Positions 7,132 to 16,471 of a stretch of DNA of 33,662 nt are shown here, piece by piece. The position numbers and the translations under genes were made by a program. Source of the DNA: Gammaproteobacteria bacterium. GTDB taxonomy: Bacteria; Pseudomonadota; Gammaproteobacteria; Pseudomonadales; Azotimanducaceae. The stretch lies in assembly GCA_020832055.1 (NCBI GenBank), contig JAFIFL010000013.1:1-33662 (forward strand), written 5' to 3'. Position 1 is the first letter of the stretch. Each line of letters starts with the position of its first letter. The notes under the pieces are model-generated. The model worked only from the letters and a program-made list of their open reading frames with translations. It searched no databases and had not been told where the DNA came from.

Positions 7132-8436
7132 TCAATCATTCGTGAGTTCGTTCAGCAGCAGCCCCGACTCCAGCAGTCCATGCCCGACCACCGTCAGAAC
7201 CGTGACCACGCCCAGCATGGCCAAGGCATAGCCCGGCCCCCAGCGAGCGATCTCCCGGGCGCGCAAACGATAGCGGCCGATCAGGAACAGGTTCATGCCC
7301 GACAGGGGCGCCACCGCCGTGCCGATGGCCCATCCTGAGAGGAAGCAGAACGCCAGCAGGGAATGCTGCGCGCCGGCCGGAAGCAGTGCACTGCTCAGGG
7401 CCGCAATGGAAATCAGTGGATGCAGGCCTGCGTAGGCCGCCAGGATTATCGCCGCAGTGGCCAGCGGATACACCAGCAGAGGCACGCTGTCGGGCAGCAG
7501 ATCGAGCGCTGCCAGGGCCGGGGGGATCAGGCTCGAAGCGCCATAGGCGAACACCCCTGCCGCCAGAAACAGCACCACCTGGGATGCCGTCGCCGGCAGC
7601 GTCGTCGCCAGAAGCTGACGGGCAGCGGCAGCCGGATTCCCCCACGGCATCAGCAGCAACGCCAACGGCGGCGTCACCGCGGCGACGATGATCACCATCG
7701 GCAGAGCCGGCAGCAAAGCCTTGAGCAACAATGCTGTCCCGAGCAGGGCGAGTGTGAGCTGCCAGGCACTGCGGTCCGGGCGGAACTCGGGCAGCGGCGC
7801 TTCAGGATCGAGCCGAACCACCTCCCGGGCCGTGAGCGCAAAAGCACACAGCGCACCGATGATCCCCAGCGGCAGGTAAAACGACGCCCGGGCATCCGGT
7901 GCGTAGGTGTGGGCCACGGCTGCCGCCACGAAGAACGGTGACCAGAATGCCGCTGCGCAGTAGCTGCGGGCGAGCAGAATGGCTTCCCGCCGTGCCAGCG
8001 TGCCGTCCCGGGCGAGGCGATCGCCGGCAATCGCCACCATGGACATGTTGATCACCGCACCGATCAGATGGATGGCGGCCATCGTCCGCCACAGACCACC
8101 CCGACGCGGTGGCGGAGACTCCACCACAGGTACGGCCGGTCCCACCAGGGACAGAAACGCCACCCCCAGAAACAGGGCGATGATGGGAAGATTGACCCCG
8201 CCCATGGCCAGGGCATCGAAACCGGCACCGAGCAGCAGCGAACCGGCCGTCGCTGCCAGTCCGGCCATCATCAGAATCAGGGTCAGTCGCCGTGTCGCCG
8301 CGTCCACCTGCGCGAAGGCCAGCACGCCGGCCGCCCAGATCAGAACGACGGCAGGTGCGCGGGAAAGCGGCGTGAACGCACTGACGAGGAACGCCATCAG
8401 AGCGGCGAGCAGGAGGCTTCCGAGGCGCATGTTCAT
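7132..8436 (-). CDS. Multi-pass membrane protein, possible transporter
   Basis: A 434-residue protein that is almost wholly hydrophobic, with about 11 to 12 predicted membrane helices in two halves split by a hydrophilic loop near residues 105-125 (ESPPPRRGGLW). Segments such as HPLISIAALSSALLPAG and a conserved-looking SGWAIGTAVAPLSGMNL near the C-terminus recall hairpin regions of ion-transporter (IT) superfamily proteins, so a transport role is likely; I cannot assign the family or substrate. The start chosen is the ATG giving MNMRLGSLLL, since the 13 residues before it in the longer frame (GTG start at 8475) look non-native. A nearby alpha/beta hydrolase gene is encoded upstream on the same strand with a 123-base gap. 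Confidence 0.7.
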   Translation of the reverse strand: MNMRLGSLLLAALMAFLVSAFTPLSRAPAVVLIWAAGVLAFAQVDAATRRLTLILMMAGLAATAGSLLLGAGFDALAMGGVNLPIIALFLGVAFLSLVGPAVPVVESPPPRRGGLWRTMAAIHLIGAVINMSMVAIAGDRLARDGTLARREAILLARSYCAAAFWSPFFVAAAVAHTYAPDARASFYLPLGIIGALCAFALTAREVVRLDPEAPLPEFRPDRSAWQLTLALLGTALLLKALLPALPMVIIVAAVTPPLALLLMPWGNPAAAARQLLATTLPATASQVVLFLAAGVFAYGASSLIPPALAALDLLPDSVPLLVYPLATAAIILAAYAGLHPLISIAALSSALLPAGAQHSLLAFCFLSGWAIGTAVAPLSGMNLFLIGRYRLRAREIARWGPGYALAMLGVVTVLTVVGHGLLESGLLLNELTND

Positions 8437-8559
8437 GCCGCCACGGACGCCGGGGGCAGTCGGTGGATCAGGCACAGTTTCGGCACCAGCCGCGGCGTGA
8501 GTCCAGGCACCCCCCAGCCAGGTTGATGAATTCCGGGCACCCGGACACTCCGCAAGGGT

Positions 8560-9267
8560 TCAGCCAGCCGTGGCCGGGGCGGCATCCCGGGCCAGTCGGT
8601 CGGCCACGATCCGGTAAACGTCGGGCGACACACCGAACCCGAAATGCGTCGTCCGCACCTCGATGTTCTCGGCCAGAGCTTCCCGGTCGTCCACGCAGGC
8701 CTCCCAACTGACGATTCCATCAAGGCGTGAATACAAGGCGTGGATGGGTACCGCGAGCGGCTTGGCGGCGCGCCGCTCCACTTCCGCCTCGATGGAATCG
8801 AGATCCTCCCCCTGCAGCCGGTAGAAGGAAGCCACCCGCGTGTACTTCGGGCCACCCACGACCGGGCTGCCCAGGGTGATCACTCTCCGCACCGCCTCCG
8901 GCAACTCGCGCGCCGCTTCCCGGGCGATGTAGCCACCGAGGCTCCAGCCGAGCAGCGCCACGGGAGCACCAGCCCGCGCAGCCTCCTCCGCGGCCCGATC
9001 CGCGAGCAGCGCAATCAGATCGGGAACATTGCCACCATTGCGCCCGATACCCCAAGGCCTGGCGTCATAGCCGAGCTGCCCCAGAAAACGCTGCAGCGGC
9101 AGCATGCTGAATTCCGGCGCCTGCCAGCCAGGGCAGAGCAGTACCGTCCCGGTTCCGCCAGTCAGGGCAGCGAGCTGCCGCCATTGGGTCGCCAGTCGCA
9201 GGCCCTCGAGACCGCTGAAGCCTTCTCCGAGGAGGGCCCACAGTGGCGGGCGTTCTGGAATGGCCAT
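8560..9267 (-). CDS. Alpha/beta hydrolase fold protein
   Basis: A 235-residue serine hydrolase. The nucleophile elbow GWSLGG places the serine at about S109; the acid is D183 in YSRLDGIVSW and the histidine H208 in TTHFGFGVSPDV, giving a full triad in the usual order. The N-terminal VLLCPGWQAPEFSMLPLQRFL segment and RPWGIGRNGGN resemble lipase/PGAP1-like hydrolases that cleave esters of lipids or related substrates. No signal peptide is seen, so it is probably cytoplasmic. The ATG at 9267 is preferred over the GTG at 9330 because GAGG lies eight bases upstream and the fold begins there. It ends 123 bases before the membrane-protein gene and follows folK on the same strand. The substrate is unknown. 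Confidence 0.82.
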   Translation of the reverse strand: MAIPERPPLWALLGEGFSGLEGLRLATQWRQLAALTGGTGTVLLCPGWQAPEFSMLPLQRFLGQLGYDARPWGIGRNGGNVPDLIALLADRAAEEAARAGAPVALLGWSLGGYIAREAARELPEAVRRVITLGSPVVGGPKYTRVASFYRLQGEDLDSIEAEVERRAAKPLAVPIHALYSRLDGIVSWEACVDDREALAENIEVRTTHFGFGVSPDVYRIVADRLARDAAPATAG

Positions 9268-9423
9268 AGGGCGCGCCTCGATTGCCTGCAGGAAGGATCG
9301 ACTATGCCCGAGGGCCACCACCAGCGTCACGCGCGCCCATCAGGCATGCGTGCTTGAACAGGCGACGACCGTCGGGTCGACTGAGACTCCGAAGTGGAGC
9401 GCCGGCCAAACCTGATCTCGCGC

Positions 9424-9963
9424 TCACCATTGTCGTGCCGTACGCGCCAGCTCTGCCTCGGCCGGATCATCCCTCAAGAGTTCGCGGAGAGAATCCCGGA
9501 CTTCGGTCAGGCTGCTGGTCGTACCCGGCCAGATCAGATGCGGGAGCACCTCTGCGGCAGGCTCGATCACGAATCGACGCTGCAGGGCGCGGGGATGCGG
9601 CACCACGCAACGTGGATCCGAATCGATGAGATCGCCATAGGTCAGGAGGTCGAGATCCAGCGTGCGCGGCGCGTTGCGGCCTGCACCCCTGCAGCGGCCG
9701 AAGGACCGTTCGACTTCCTGCAGGACAACCAGCAATTCCAGGGCTGACGCGGCCGCAGTCACGGGAAAGGCGAGCACCGCGTTGAAAAAATCCGGTGAAT
9801 CAGGCGGGCAATCCACGGGAGGCGAACACCAGATGGAAGATGCCAGTACGCCCTCGTCGCCCAGGCGGCTCACGAGTTCTGCGCGCGCGTCCCGCAGCTG
9901 CTGCCACGGATCACCCAGGTTGGCTCCCAAGGCCACCAGGATCCAATCCGATGCGCTCGTCAC
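9424..9963 (-). CDS. folK: 6-hydroxymethyl-7,8-dihydropterin pyrophosphokinase
   Basis: The 179-residue product transfers pyrophosphate from ATP to 6-hydroxymethyl-7,8-dihydropterin, a late step of folate synthesis in the cytoplasm. The family signatures are all present: ALGANLGDPW (residues 11-20), the Asn/Pro region SPDFFNAVLAF (55-65) and the ATP/Mg site FGRCRGAGRNAPRTLDLDLL with its two aspartates. Length fits the family (about 160-180). The start is a GTG that overlaps the stop of the CBS-domain gene in a GTGA junction, so the two are translationally coupled. FolK genes more often sit beside folate, pantothenate or pcnB genes; here the partner is unusual. The last 20 residues are variable. 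Confidence 0.95.
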   Translation of the reverse strand: MTSASDWILVALGANLGDPWQQLRDARAELVSRLGDEGVLASSIWCSPPVDCPPDSPDFFNAVLAFPVTAAASALELLVVLQEVERSFGRCRGAGRNAPRTLDLDLLTYGDLIDSDPRCVVPHPRALQRRFVIEPAAEVLPHLIWPGTTSSLTEVRDSLRELLRDDPAEAELARTARQW

Positions 9964-10388
9964 AGCCGTTCAGCCGGATCCTCGGGCGCATCGAAATCCT
10001 TCAGGGCCTTGAGCAAGGCACGGCAGGTCACCTGACCGATCAGCACACCTTCTCCATTCAGGACCGGCAGGCGACGGCGCTTGCGTTCGATCATGGACTT
10101 GGCTACCAGCAGGATGTCGTCGTTGGGGCCGACGCACTCGAGGGGCCCGGTGGTCATGTAGTCCTTCACCTTGCCACCGACGCTCTGATGATAGGTACCC
10201 GTCAGGATGCCATTGAGGCAATCGAGCTCGGACAGCATACCGATGGGCCGCCCGGCGTCATCGACCACCGTCACCCCCGAGATGCGGTTGACCAGAATTT
10301 CGTGAATGGCCTTGAACAGCTCCGTTTCCGGAGTCACCAGCACGGGCTTGGTGAGCATGTAGTCACTGACACGCGTCGAACGGACCAT
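9960..10388 (-). CDS. CBS domain pair protein
   Basis: A 142-residue stand-alone CBS pair (Bateman module). The first CBS motif covers about residues 6-62 (VSDYMLTKPVLVTPETELFKAI, in parts, through GRPIGMLSELDCL) and the second about 74-132 (VKDYMTTGPLECVGPNDDI through VLIGQVTCRALLKAL). Such modules bind adenosine nucleotides such as AMP, ATP or SAM and report energy state to partners; which ligand is bound cannot be told. The ATG is supported by an AGGGAGAA ribosome-binding site. It is the first gene of a coupled pair with folK (four-base overlap) and diverges from an alcohol dehydrogenase 240 bases away. That gap shows no clear promoter or operator on either strand. Confidence 0.9.
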   Translation of the reverse strand: MVRSTRVSDYMLTKPVLVTPETELFKAIHEILVNRISGVTVVDDAGRPIGMLSELDCLNGILTGTYHQSVGGKVKDYMTTGPLECVGPNDDILLVAKSMIERKRRRLPVLNGEGVLIGQVTCRALLKALKDFDAPEDPAERL

Positions 10389-10628
10389 GGCTGGATTCTC
10401 CCTGCCAACGCGGCCCCCTCAGCAAGGCCGCCTCACCACAAGGCTGCAACGTCATCGGGCAAAGGTCCAGCCCCATCCGCACAGGTTCTGCTACGGCGTC
10501 AAGGTGTCCAACTCCCCCACCCTCTGGCAGAATCGAGAGGTTGATCAAGCGCCCATCCACGAGGTGCCGCCCGCTGCATGCGCACACCCGACGTGCGCCC
10601 AGGCAACCATCCAGGAGAGTCAGACATC

Positions 10629-11711
10629 ATGAAAGCAGCCGTACTGCGAGAAGTGAACAAGCCCATGGAGATCGAGGACGTGCAGATCTCCAAACCCGGG
10701 CCGCGGGAAGTCCTGGTGCGCACCGTGGCCGCAGGTGTGTGCCACTCGGACCTGCACTTTGCCAACGGCTCCTATCCCTATCCGCTGCCCGCCATTCTCG
10801 GCCACGAGTCCGCAGGCATCGTCGAGCAGGTCGGCAGCATGGTCACCTACGTCAAACCCGGCGACCATGTCATCACCTGCCTGTCCGCCTTCTGCGGCCA
10901 TTGCGAATACTGTCTCACGGGCCACATGTCCCTGTGCCAGGAACCGGAGCTGCACCGCGGGGAAGACGAGGAGCCGCGCCTCGCCAAGGGCGGACAGCCC
11001 GTGGCCCAGTTCCTGAATCTGTCGTCCTACGCCGAGCAGATGCTGCTGCACGAGCATGCCATCGCCAAGATCCGCCCGGACATGCCGCTCGATCGTGCCG
11101 CCCTGATCGGCTGTGCGGTCACCACCGGCGTCGGGGCCGTGATTCACACCGCCAAGGTCGAACCGGGATCCACGGTCTGCGTGATCGGTGCCGGCGGCAT
11201 CGGTCTCTCGGCCATCAACGGTGCCGCCATTGCCGGCGCCGGCCGCATCATCGCCGTGGACATGCAGCCCGCGAAGCTCGAGCTCGCGCGCAAGTTCGGC
11301 GCCACCGACGTGGTCAATGCCAAGGACAAGGACGTGGTCGCCGAAATCGTCGAGATGACCGGCGGCGGCGTGCACTACTCCTTCGAGGCCATCGGCCTGA
11401 AGGCCACCGCCGAACAGGCGTTCCGGATGCTGCGACGCGGCGGCACGGCCACCATCATCGGCATGATCCCGGTGGGTGTGCACATCGAACTCCATGGCGC
11501 GGAGTTCCTCATGGAGCGCAAGATCCAGGGCTCCAACATGGGCTCCAACCGCTTCCGCGTGGACATGCCCCGGTTCGTGGATTTCTACCTCGCCGGCAAG
11601 CTGCACCTCGATGACATGATCAGCCGACGGATCCGTCTCGAAGACATCAACGAGGGCTTCGCCGAGCTGGAAAAGGGCGAACTGGCCCGCAGCGTGATCA
11701 TGTTCGACTGA
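10629..11711 (+). CDS. Zinc-dependent alcohol dehydrogenase (MDR superfamily)
   Basis: The 360-residue product is a medium-chain dehydrogenase/reductase that should oxidise an alcohol to an aldehyde with NAD. Catalytic zinc ligands are C38, H59 (with E60) and C162; the structural zinc site is C89, C92, C95 and C103. The Rossmann loop GAGGIG (187-192) and an aspartate after the second strand (D211) favour NAD over NADP. The overall look (long GEDEEPR insert near 111-117) is of the class III / NDMA-dependent-like group. The ATG at 10629 is chosen over an upstream ATG because AGGAGAG lies ten bases before it and homologues begin MKAAVLRE. It is monocistronic, diverging from the CBS-folK pair. 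The substrate is not known. Confidence 0.93.
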   Translation: MKAAVLREVNKPMEIEDVQISKPGPREVLVRTVAAGVCHSDLHFANGSYPYPLPAILGHESAGIVEQVGSMVTYVKPGDHVITCLSAFCGHCEYCLTGHMSLCQEPELHRGEDEEPRLAKGGQPVAQFLNLSSYAEQMLLHEHAIAKIRPDMPLDRAALIGCAVTTGVGAVIHTAKVEPGSTVCVIGAGGIGLSAINGAAIAGAGRIIAVDMQPAKLELARKFGATDVVNAKDKDVVAEIVEMTGGGVHYSFEAIGLKATAEQAFRMLRRGGTATIIGMIPVGVHIELHGAEFLMERKIQGSNMGSNRFRVDMPRFVDFYLAGKLHLDDMISRRIRLEDINEGFAELEKGELARSVIMFD

Positions 11712-11834
11712 ACCCGTCGACGGCGTCCGCCTCCACCCAGGGGCGGGCGCCGCAGGTCCAAGAACCCCACGCAGAACCCGTTCCGTCAGCACCCACCCGA
11801 GTCAGTTCCTGGCTGCTGACCCAGCCACCAGAGA

Positions 11835-12212
11835 TCACTGCAACAGCAGTGGTTGCAGCTGCGGCGCCGTCACCCACGCGCCGTTCGGCTGCTGCGCCAG
11901 TTGCGCAAGACGGGCATCGAACTCGAGCAGCAGGCCCTGAACATCCAGGCCCTGACAATGGGGCAGATGGGCCAGCAGATAGCGACGCGCCTTGAGCAGG
12001 TGCCGAGTGAGGCCGCGCCGATTGCCCCGGTCGCGCTGGACGAATGCGGCAGCGAGAATGATCAGGCCACGCTGGAACGGGTCCCGGGTGACCAGCCAGC
12101 GTGCTTCCAGAATCTCGTGACTGGCGAAGAACTGCCCGCAGTCGAACAGCCGGACGAACGCCTGCAGGGCTTCAGCATCCCCGCCGGCACCTGCCACCGC
12201 GTCGCCGCTCAC
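11835..12212 (-). CDS. DUF309 family protein
   Basis: A 125-residue all-helical protein of the DUF309 family, shown by the two hallmark helices: FASHEILEARWLVT (residues 29-42) with the HE..E.RW pattern and FQRGLIILAAAFVQRDRGNRRGL (about 46-68, in parts). Conserved His, Glu and Trp suggest a metal- or ligand-binding four-helix fold, but no function is established for the family. It begins with a GTG that overlaps the stop codon of the upstream ABC-exporter gene by four bases (12209-12212), so it is translated with it. No signal peptide or membrane helix. The C-terminal 20 residues are Gln/Leu-rich and variable. Confidence 0.85.
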   Translation of the reverse strand: MSGDAVAGAGGDAEALQAFVRLFDCGQFFASHEILEARWLVTRDPFQRGLIILAAAFVQRDRGNRRGLTRHLLKARRYLLAHLPHCQGLDVQGLLLEFDARLAQLAQQPNGAWVTAPQLQPLLLQ

Positions 12213-14056
12213 GGCAGCAACGCAGCATCCGGGGAAGTCAGCGAATCCGACTGCCGGCCGCCCGCCGCAATCGACTGCAGCCGGCCCTGGTTCATGCGAT
12301 AGACCTGATCGGCGATACCCAGCAGGCCGTCGCCATGGGTGACGGCCAGCAGGGTATGCTCCCCCTTGAGATGCTCGATGGTCGCGAGCACCGCCTTCTC
12401 GGCAACAGGATCGAGATTGCTGGTGGCTTCATCCAGGATCAGCAGCTTCGGTGTATGCACCAGGGCGCGGGCCAGGGCCAGACGCTGACGCTGGCCGCCA
12501 GACAACCTGCCACCACGCTCACCAATGAGCGTGTGCACCCCCTCAGGAAGCGCCGCAACGAAGTCCCAGGCATCTGCGCTGCGCAGGGCGCGCTCGACAT
12601 CGTCCTCACCGAGGCCCGGCTCGCCCAGGGTGATATTCCTGAGCACCGTGTCATTGACCAGCAAAGGCTCCTGGGGCACATAGCCGATGAGCCGCCGCCA
12701 CTGGCGATGATCGATTTCCGCAAGCGGCACGTCGTCGATCAGGATCTGTCCGGCCTGAGGCTGAAGCAGCGCTGCGACCAGATCGAGCAGCGTGGTCTTG
12801 CCCGCACCGGAGGGACCGACCACCACCGTGAGGCTGCGGACGGGAACGGTCATCGACTGCTCCTCGAGCAGCGGGTGAACACCGTCGTGGCTGAAGCTCA
12901 CGGCATCCAGGCGAATGCCCGTCTCGAGGGTCGGCGATCGGACCCCAGGATTCGTCTCGCGTTCAGCCAGGGCGGCTTCGATGGCCTCGCGCATGGACCA
13001 GTAGGCGCTCTCGGACACCACCATGCGCTGGTAGGCGCGCTGGGCCTTGCCCAGCAGGTTCACCACTCGCGCCAGCAGGAACAGCATGACCACCACTGCC
13101 GCCAGTGGAATTTCCAGGTGAACGACGAAGATGAAGAAGCCGATGCCGACTAAGATGGCGAGCAGGGGTTCCTGAAGCGCCGAGAGCGCCTCCTTGTTGA
13201 AGACTTCACGCCGCAGCGCGACCTTCAACTGCTCAGTCTGGCGGGCCAGCAGGCCGTCGAGGTGCTCCTCCCGCGCCATCGCCTTCAAGGGCTTGACCGC
13301 GCCCAGCTGATCGGTCATGACGCTGAGCAGTGACTTCTGCAGCTTTGTCTGGCTGCGCCCCGCCGCCCCGGCTGCACGCACCAGCCCGTGCAGCCCGAGC
13401 AGCATCACCCCACCTGCCAGCATCGCCGCCACGCTGGCCTGCCAGGAAATCATCAGGGCAATGGCAAAGTAGATCACCCCGTTGATCAGCATCGCCGCCA
13501 TCATGGCGCCGTCGCGGAAACCCTCCGAGGCGCGTTGAGCCTCGGTGGCCACGGAGTTCGACAGGCGGCCCACCGGCTGTGACAGGTAGTAACGCCAGCG
13601 GCTGGCCATGACCGCGCGCAGGAGAGCGAGCCGCAAATCCGTGGCGACGTGCGCCACCGTGTAGCCCACCTGCCGGTTGGCCAGCAGGACCAGAATCGCC
13701 TTGGTGGAGATCAGCGCCGTGGCGAGCAGCAGCAGCGCCAATGGCGTCGGTTCGACACCCAGGAAGCCCACCACGTCCAGCGCAATCTGCTCGGGCAGGG
13801 ACGGATCCCCTTCCGACTCCGTGGCCAGACTCAGCATGGACAGCAGGGTGGACAGCCCGAGCCCGTCGAGGAGACCGGCGAAGAGCAGCGCGATCAGGGC
13901 CAGACTGCTGCGTGCCGGATAGGCACGCACGAAGGCCAGCAGCATCTTCAGCGCACCCGCATCCACCTGCCGTGACGCAGCTAGCGCGGATGCATCCCCG
14001 CTGTCGTGGGACCCATGCCTGTTGTCGATCCCATCGCTGTTCGCCCCATCCGTCAT
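12209..14056 (-). CDS. ABC exporter, fused permease and ATPase
   Basis: A 615-residue half-transporter. After a hydrophilic 30-residue tail come about six membrane helices (residues 38-340) and then the nucleotide-binding domain: Walker A GPSGAGKT near 414-421, Q-loop near 462, signature LSGGQ near 518-522, Walker B LLILDE near 538-543, D-loop SNLD and switch His near 574. All catalytic residues are present, so it should work as a homodimer exporting lipid, peptide, polysaccharide precursor or drug. The gene follows a surface-carbohydrate gene on the same strand (about 200 bases away) and overlaps the DUF309 gene. ATG at 14056 is chosen; an adjacent TTG lies one codon earlier. A TATACT hexamer at 14197-14192 could be a -10 element, but no good -35 is seen. 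Confidence 0.9.
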   Translation of the reverse strand: MTDGANSDGIDNRHGSHDSGDASALAASRQVDAGALKMLLAFVRAYPARSSLALIALLFAGLLDGLGLSTLLSMLSLATESEGDPSLPEQIALDVVGFLGVEPTPLALLLLATALISTKAILVLLANRQVGYTVAHVATDLRLALLRAVMASRWRYYLSQPVGRLSNSVATEAQRASEGFRDGAMMAAMLINGVIYFAIALMISWQASVAAMLAGGVMLLGLHGLVRAAGAAGRSQTKLQKSLLSVMTDQLGAVKPLKAMAREEHLDGLLARQTEQLKVALRREVFNKEALSALQEPLLAILVGIGFFIFVVHLEIPLAAVVVMLFLLARVVNLLGKAQRAYQRMVVSESAYWSMREAIEAALAERETNPGVRSPTLETGIRLDAVSFSHDGVHPLLEEQSMTVPVRSLTVVVGPSGAGKTTLLDLVAALLQPQAGQILIDDVPLAEIDHRQWRRLIGYVPQEPLLVNDTVLRNITLGEPGLGEDDVERALRSADAWDFVAALPEGVHTLIGERGGRLSGGQRQRLALARALVHTPKLLILDEATSNLDPVAEKAVLATIEHLKGEHTLLAVTHGDGLLGIADQVYRMNQGRLQSIAAGGRQSDSLTSPDAALLP

Positions 14057-14254
14057 CAAACGGACGGGGCCGCACGGACTGCGGTCACCAGGGGGACGGT
14101 GGTGCAGCGTTGAATTTTCGATGTCGGGCGCAAACCCGTGGATCTCGACATCATGTGGTGAACTGCCACCCGGCCCGAATCAGGGTGCGCAGTATACCCG
14201 CGACAAAGGCCACGGACAGCCCGGCGGGCGGCCGCAGCCCCGGCCACGACCGCT

Positions 14255-15625
14255 TCAGCGCCGGCGGGTCAGCCGGAAGGCATTGTCCTGCCAGGGCGTG
14301 ACCCGGATGTCCTCGAAGCGCCCGAGCAGACGGCCGAACCGCGCCACGATGGCCCGGACCTCGGCGGCGCCAATGGGCGGGAACATGTGGCGCTGATAGG
14401 CCACATGATTGGGGTTGTTCGGGATCAGGGCAGCCATGCGCTTGAACAGCGCCCGACCCTCCGCGGCCGCCACACCCGCGAGGCGCTTCGTGATCGCAGG
14501 TTTGTGCGGCGTATGGCGGCGATAGGCCTCGAGTCCGTCGAGGATCAGGTCACAGGCCGGCGCACGGCCCCGGGAGGCGATGTGTTCCCGCGCCAGCCGC
14601 TCACGCTCGGCCTCCTGCGTCGGGCAGCAGGTCGAGCCGCCCGCCAGCGATGCCGCGACCTGATCCGCGAGGCCCTGCAGGTCGACCGCCGGAATACTCA
14701 ACCCGTTGGGCAGGTAGTGGTCGTACTCCGGCGACAACACCGGCTGATAGGCGATGGCCGGCCGGTCGAGCAGATAACTCTCCACCGCCGTGGTGCAGCC
14801 GTTGTGGATCGTCACCCTGGCCGCCTGCAGCCATGCGGCAATGTTGCCCGCATGGATCACTCTGACATTGCTGCAATCCGCGCTGATGTCGAGCCAGACC
14901 TGAGCGTTCTCCGAGGGATGCGGGCGCACGACGATGGTGGCATCCGGGAAGCGCCGCGCCAGCGCCGGGACCATGTCCTTGAAGGCCTCGAACAGCGCCG
15001 CCTTGTGGGCCGCCCAGCCGAGCCGCGGGTCGGCATCATCGGTAATGATGTCGCCGCCGTCTTCGAGCAGCTTCCGCTGCCGGCTCTGAGATGCGTAGAA
15101 GTGATTCAGCCGCGAGAAGTTCGTGTTGATCAGGACGAAGTTTCCGTGTTCGGCGCGCAGCGCTGCCACCTGATCCCCGAAGTAGCCACGCAGTTCTGGC
15201 CGCAGCAGATCGGCCCGGGGATTGCCGGCCACCACGATCCGGGTACCGGCGAAGCCATCGACGCTGCGCCAGGCCTCGGCATTGGCCTCGCCCCAGGCAA
15301 ACAGACAGCGGGGTTCGTTCAGCGCCTCGACGCCCACCTTGGTCCGCTGGTAGACGTCGGTGGAAGCATACACCAGCCCCTCCTCGTCCCAGGCCGTGAG
15401 CATGTGTCCCAGTCGGCGCAGGATCCGGAACATCAGCAGATTGCGGTTCGTGACGCTCTTGCCCACGTAGATGCCACCGGGCAGACCGAGCACGTTGAGG
15501 TCGATGCTGCGCTTCCAGCCGACGATGGCATCGAAACCGCGCTCCACCGCGTGGCAGGCCAGCAGCAGTTTGGCGTCGAACTCCCGGACGCGGGTTTCAC
15601 AGGGCAGGATCAGGGTGTTGCGCAT
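14255..15625 (-). CDS. Surface carbohydrate biosynthesis protein
   Basis: A 456-residue protein of the family annotated as surface carbohydrate biosynthesis proteins (TIGR04396-like), with a GT-B-like layout. Signs are VAGNPRADLLRPELRGYFG near residues 132-150, INTNFSRLNHFY near 170-180, DATIVVRPHPSEN near 228-240 and the HNGCTTAVESYLLDRPAIAY region near 274-293, which is the nucleotide-sugar/phosphate binding pattern shared with CDP-glycerol-type polymer transferases. It probably helps build or modify an exported polysaccharide or LPS O-unit. No signal peptide or membrane helix. It lies between the LytTR regulator upstream and the ABC exporter downstream, which might export a related product; that link is inferred. 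ATG start as given. Confidence 0.82.
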   Translation of the reverse strand: MRNTLILPCETRVREFDAKLLLACHAVERGFDAIVGWKRSIDLNVLGLPGGIYVGKSVTNRNLLMFRILRRLGHMLTAWDEEGLVYASTDVYQRTKVGVEALNEPRCLFAWGEANAEAWRSVDGFAGTRIVVAGNPRADLLRPELRGYFGDQVAALRAEHGNFVLINTNFSRLNHFYASQSRQRKLLEDGGDIITDDADPRLGWAAHKAALFEAFKDMVPALARRFPDATIVVRPHPSENAQVWLDISADCSNVRVIHAGNIAAWLQAARVTIHNGCTTAVESYLLDRPAIAYQPVLSPEYDHYLPNGLSIPAVDLQGLADQVAASLAGGSTCCPTQEAERERLAREHIASRGRAPACDLILDGLEAYRRHTPHKPAITKRLAGVAAAEGRALFKRMAALIPNNPNHVAYQRHMFPPIGAAEVRAIVARFGRLLGRFEDIRVTPWQDNAFRLTRRR

Positions 15626-15712
15626 GGCACCAGCACTCTCATGTCCATCGGCACGCCCGGGGTGGAGCGCCGAGCCCGGCTATGGGCCCCGGGACATTAC
15701 CAGAGAACCCGG

Positions 15713-16471
15713 TCAGAGCAGGCGGAACCGCTCCGCGTAGCGGGCGCTGACCCTCACCTCATCGCTCAGGCCGTCGAGGGTCAGCAGCCAGCGCCCCCGC
15801 AGATCGCGCCGGGCCCGACGCACATGCAGCGCACTGACGATGGTGTTGCGATGCACCCGCCAGAACAGATCCGGATCGAGTTCCGCTTCGAGATCCTTAA
15901 GGGGTGTGCGCATCAGGTACTCGCGATCGCGGGTATGCACGGACGTGTACTTGGCATCCGCCCGAAAACAGATCACGTCGCCCACCGGCAGCAGATGCAG
16001 CTCCTGCCCGCTCTGCGCCCGCACGAAACGCAGCCTCGCGGGGGCCGGCTCCCCTTCGAGTTCAGCCCGCAGGGCGTCGAGCAGGGACTGCGGAACCCGC
16101 CCGGCGCTGCCCGCCTCCAGAGATCGCTGCAACCGCTCGAGCGTCGCCAGCAGACGGTCGGCCAGCACGGGCTTGAGCAGGTAGTCGACGGCCGCCGTCT
16201 CGAATGCCGCCACCGCGTACTGATCGTAGGCCGTGACGAAGACCACCCTCACCTCAGGCGGCAGCCTGCGGGCCACGTCGAGGCCGCTGCACCCCGGCAT
16301 GCGGATGTCGAGAAAGGCCGCATCCGGCCTCCGTTGTGCCGCCATGGCCAGAGCTTCCTGCCCATGGGCCGCCTCCTCGATCTCGACGTCCGGCCAGTGC
16401 GATCGCAGCTGGGCCGCGAGGTGGGCACGCAGCAGCGGCTCGTCATCGGCAATCAGCACCCGCCAGTTCAT
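15713..16471 (-). CDS. LytR/AlgR family response regulator
   Basis: A 252-residue two-domain regulator. The receiver domain covers residues 1-118 with the acidic pair D9/D10, phospho-acceptor D55 in AFLDIRMPG, T80 and the KP pair near 102. A LytTR DNA-binding domain follows (about 148-250) with VIC.RADAKYTSVHT and LFWRVHRNTIVS, the standard signature. It should bind direct repeats upstream of its targets when phosphorylated by the kinase encoded just upstream, whose gene it overlaps by four bases (16468-16471). The AlgR/LytR group often controls exopolysaccharide, fimbriae or autolysis genes; the neighbouring surface-carbohydrate gene 88 bases downstream is a natural candidate target. Confidence 0.94.
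   Translation of the reverse strand: MNWRVLIADDEPLLRAHLAAQLRSHWPDVEIEEAAHGQEALAMAAQRRPDAAFLDIRMPGCSGLDVARRLPPEVRVVFVTAYDQYAVAAFETAAVDYLLKPVLADRLLATLERLQRSLEAGSAGRVPQSLLDALRAELEGEPAPARLRFVRAQSGQELHLLPVGDVICFRADAKYTSVHTRDREYLMRTPLKDLEAELDPDLFWRVHRNTIVSALHVRRARRDLRGRWLLTLDGLSDEVRVSARYAERFRLL

Noticed and set aside
10538..10552. TTGATCAA-containing site before the alcohol dehydrogenase as an FNR box
   Set aside because: The four-base spacer of the consensus is missing, so it is only a short palindrome.
14192..14197. TATACT as a firm promoter of the ABC exporter
   Set aside because: No acceptable -35 element at 16-18 bases, so it is mentioned only in the gene entry.
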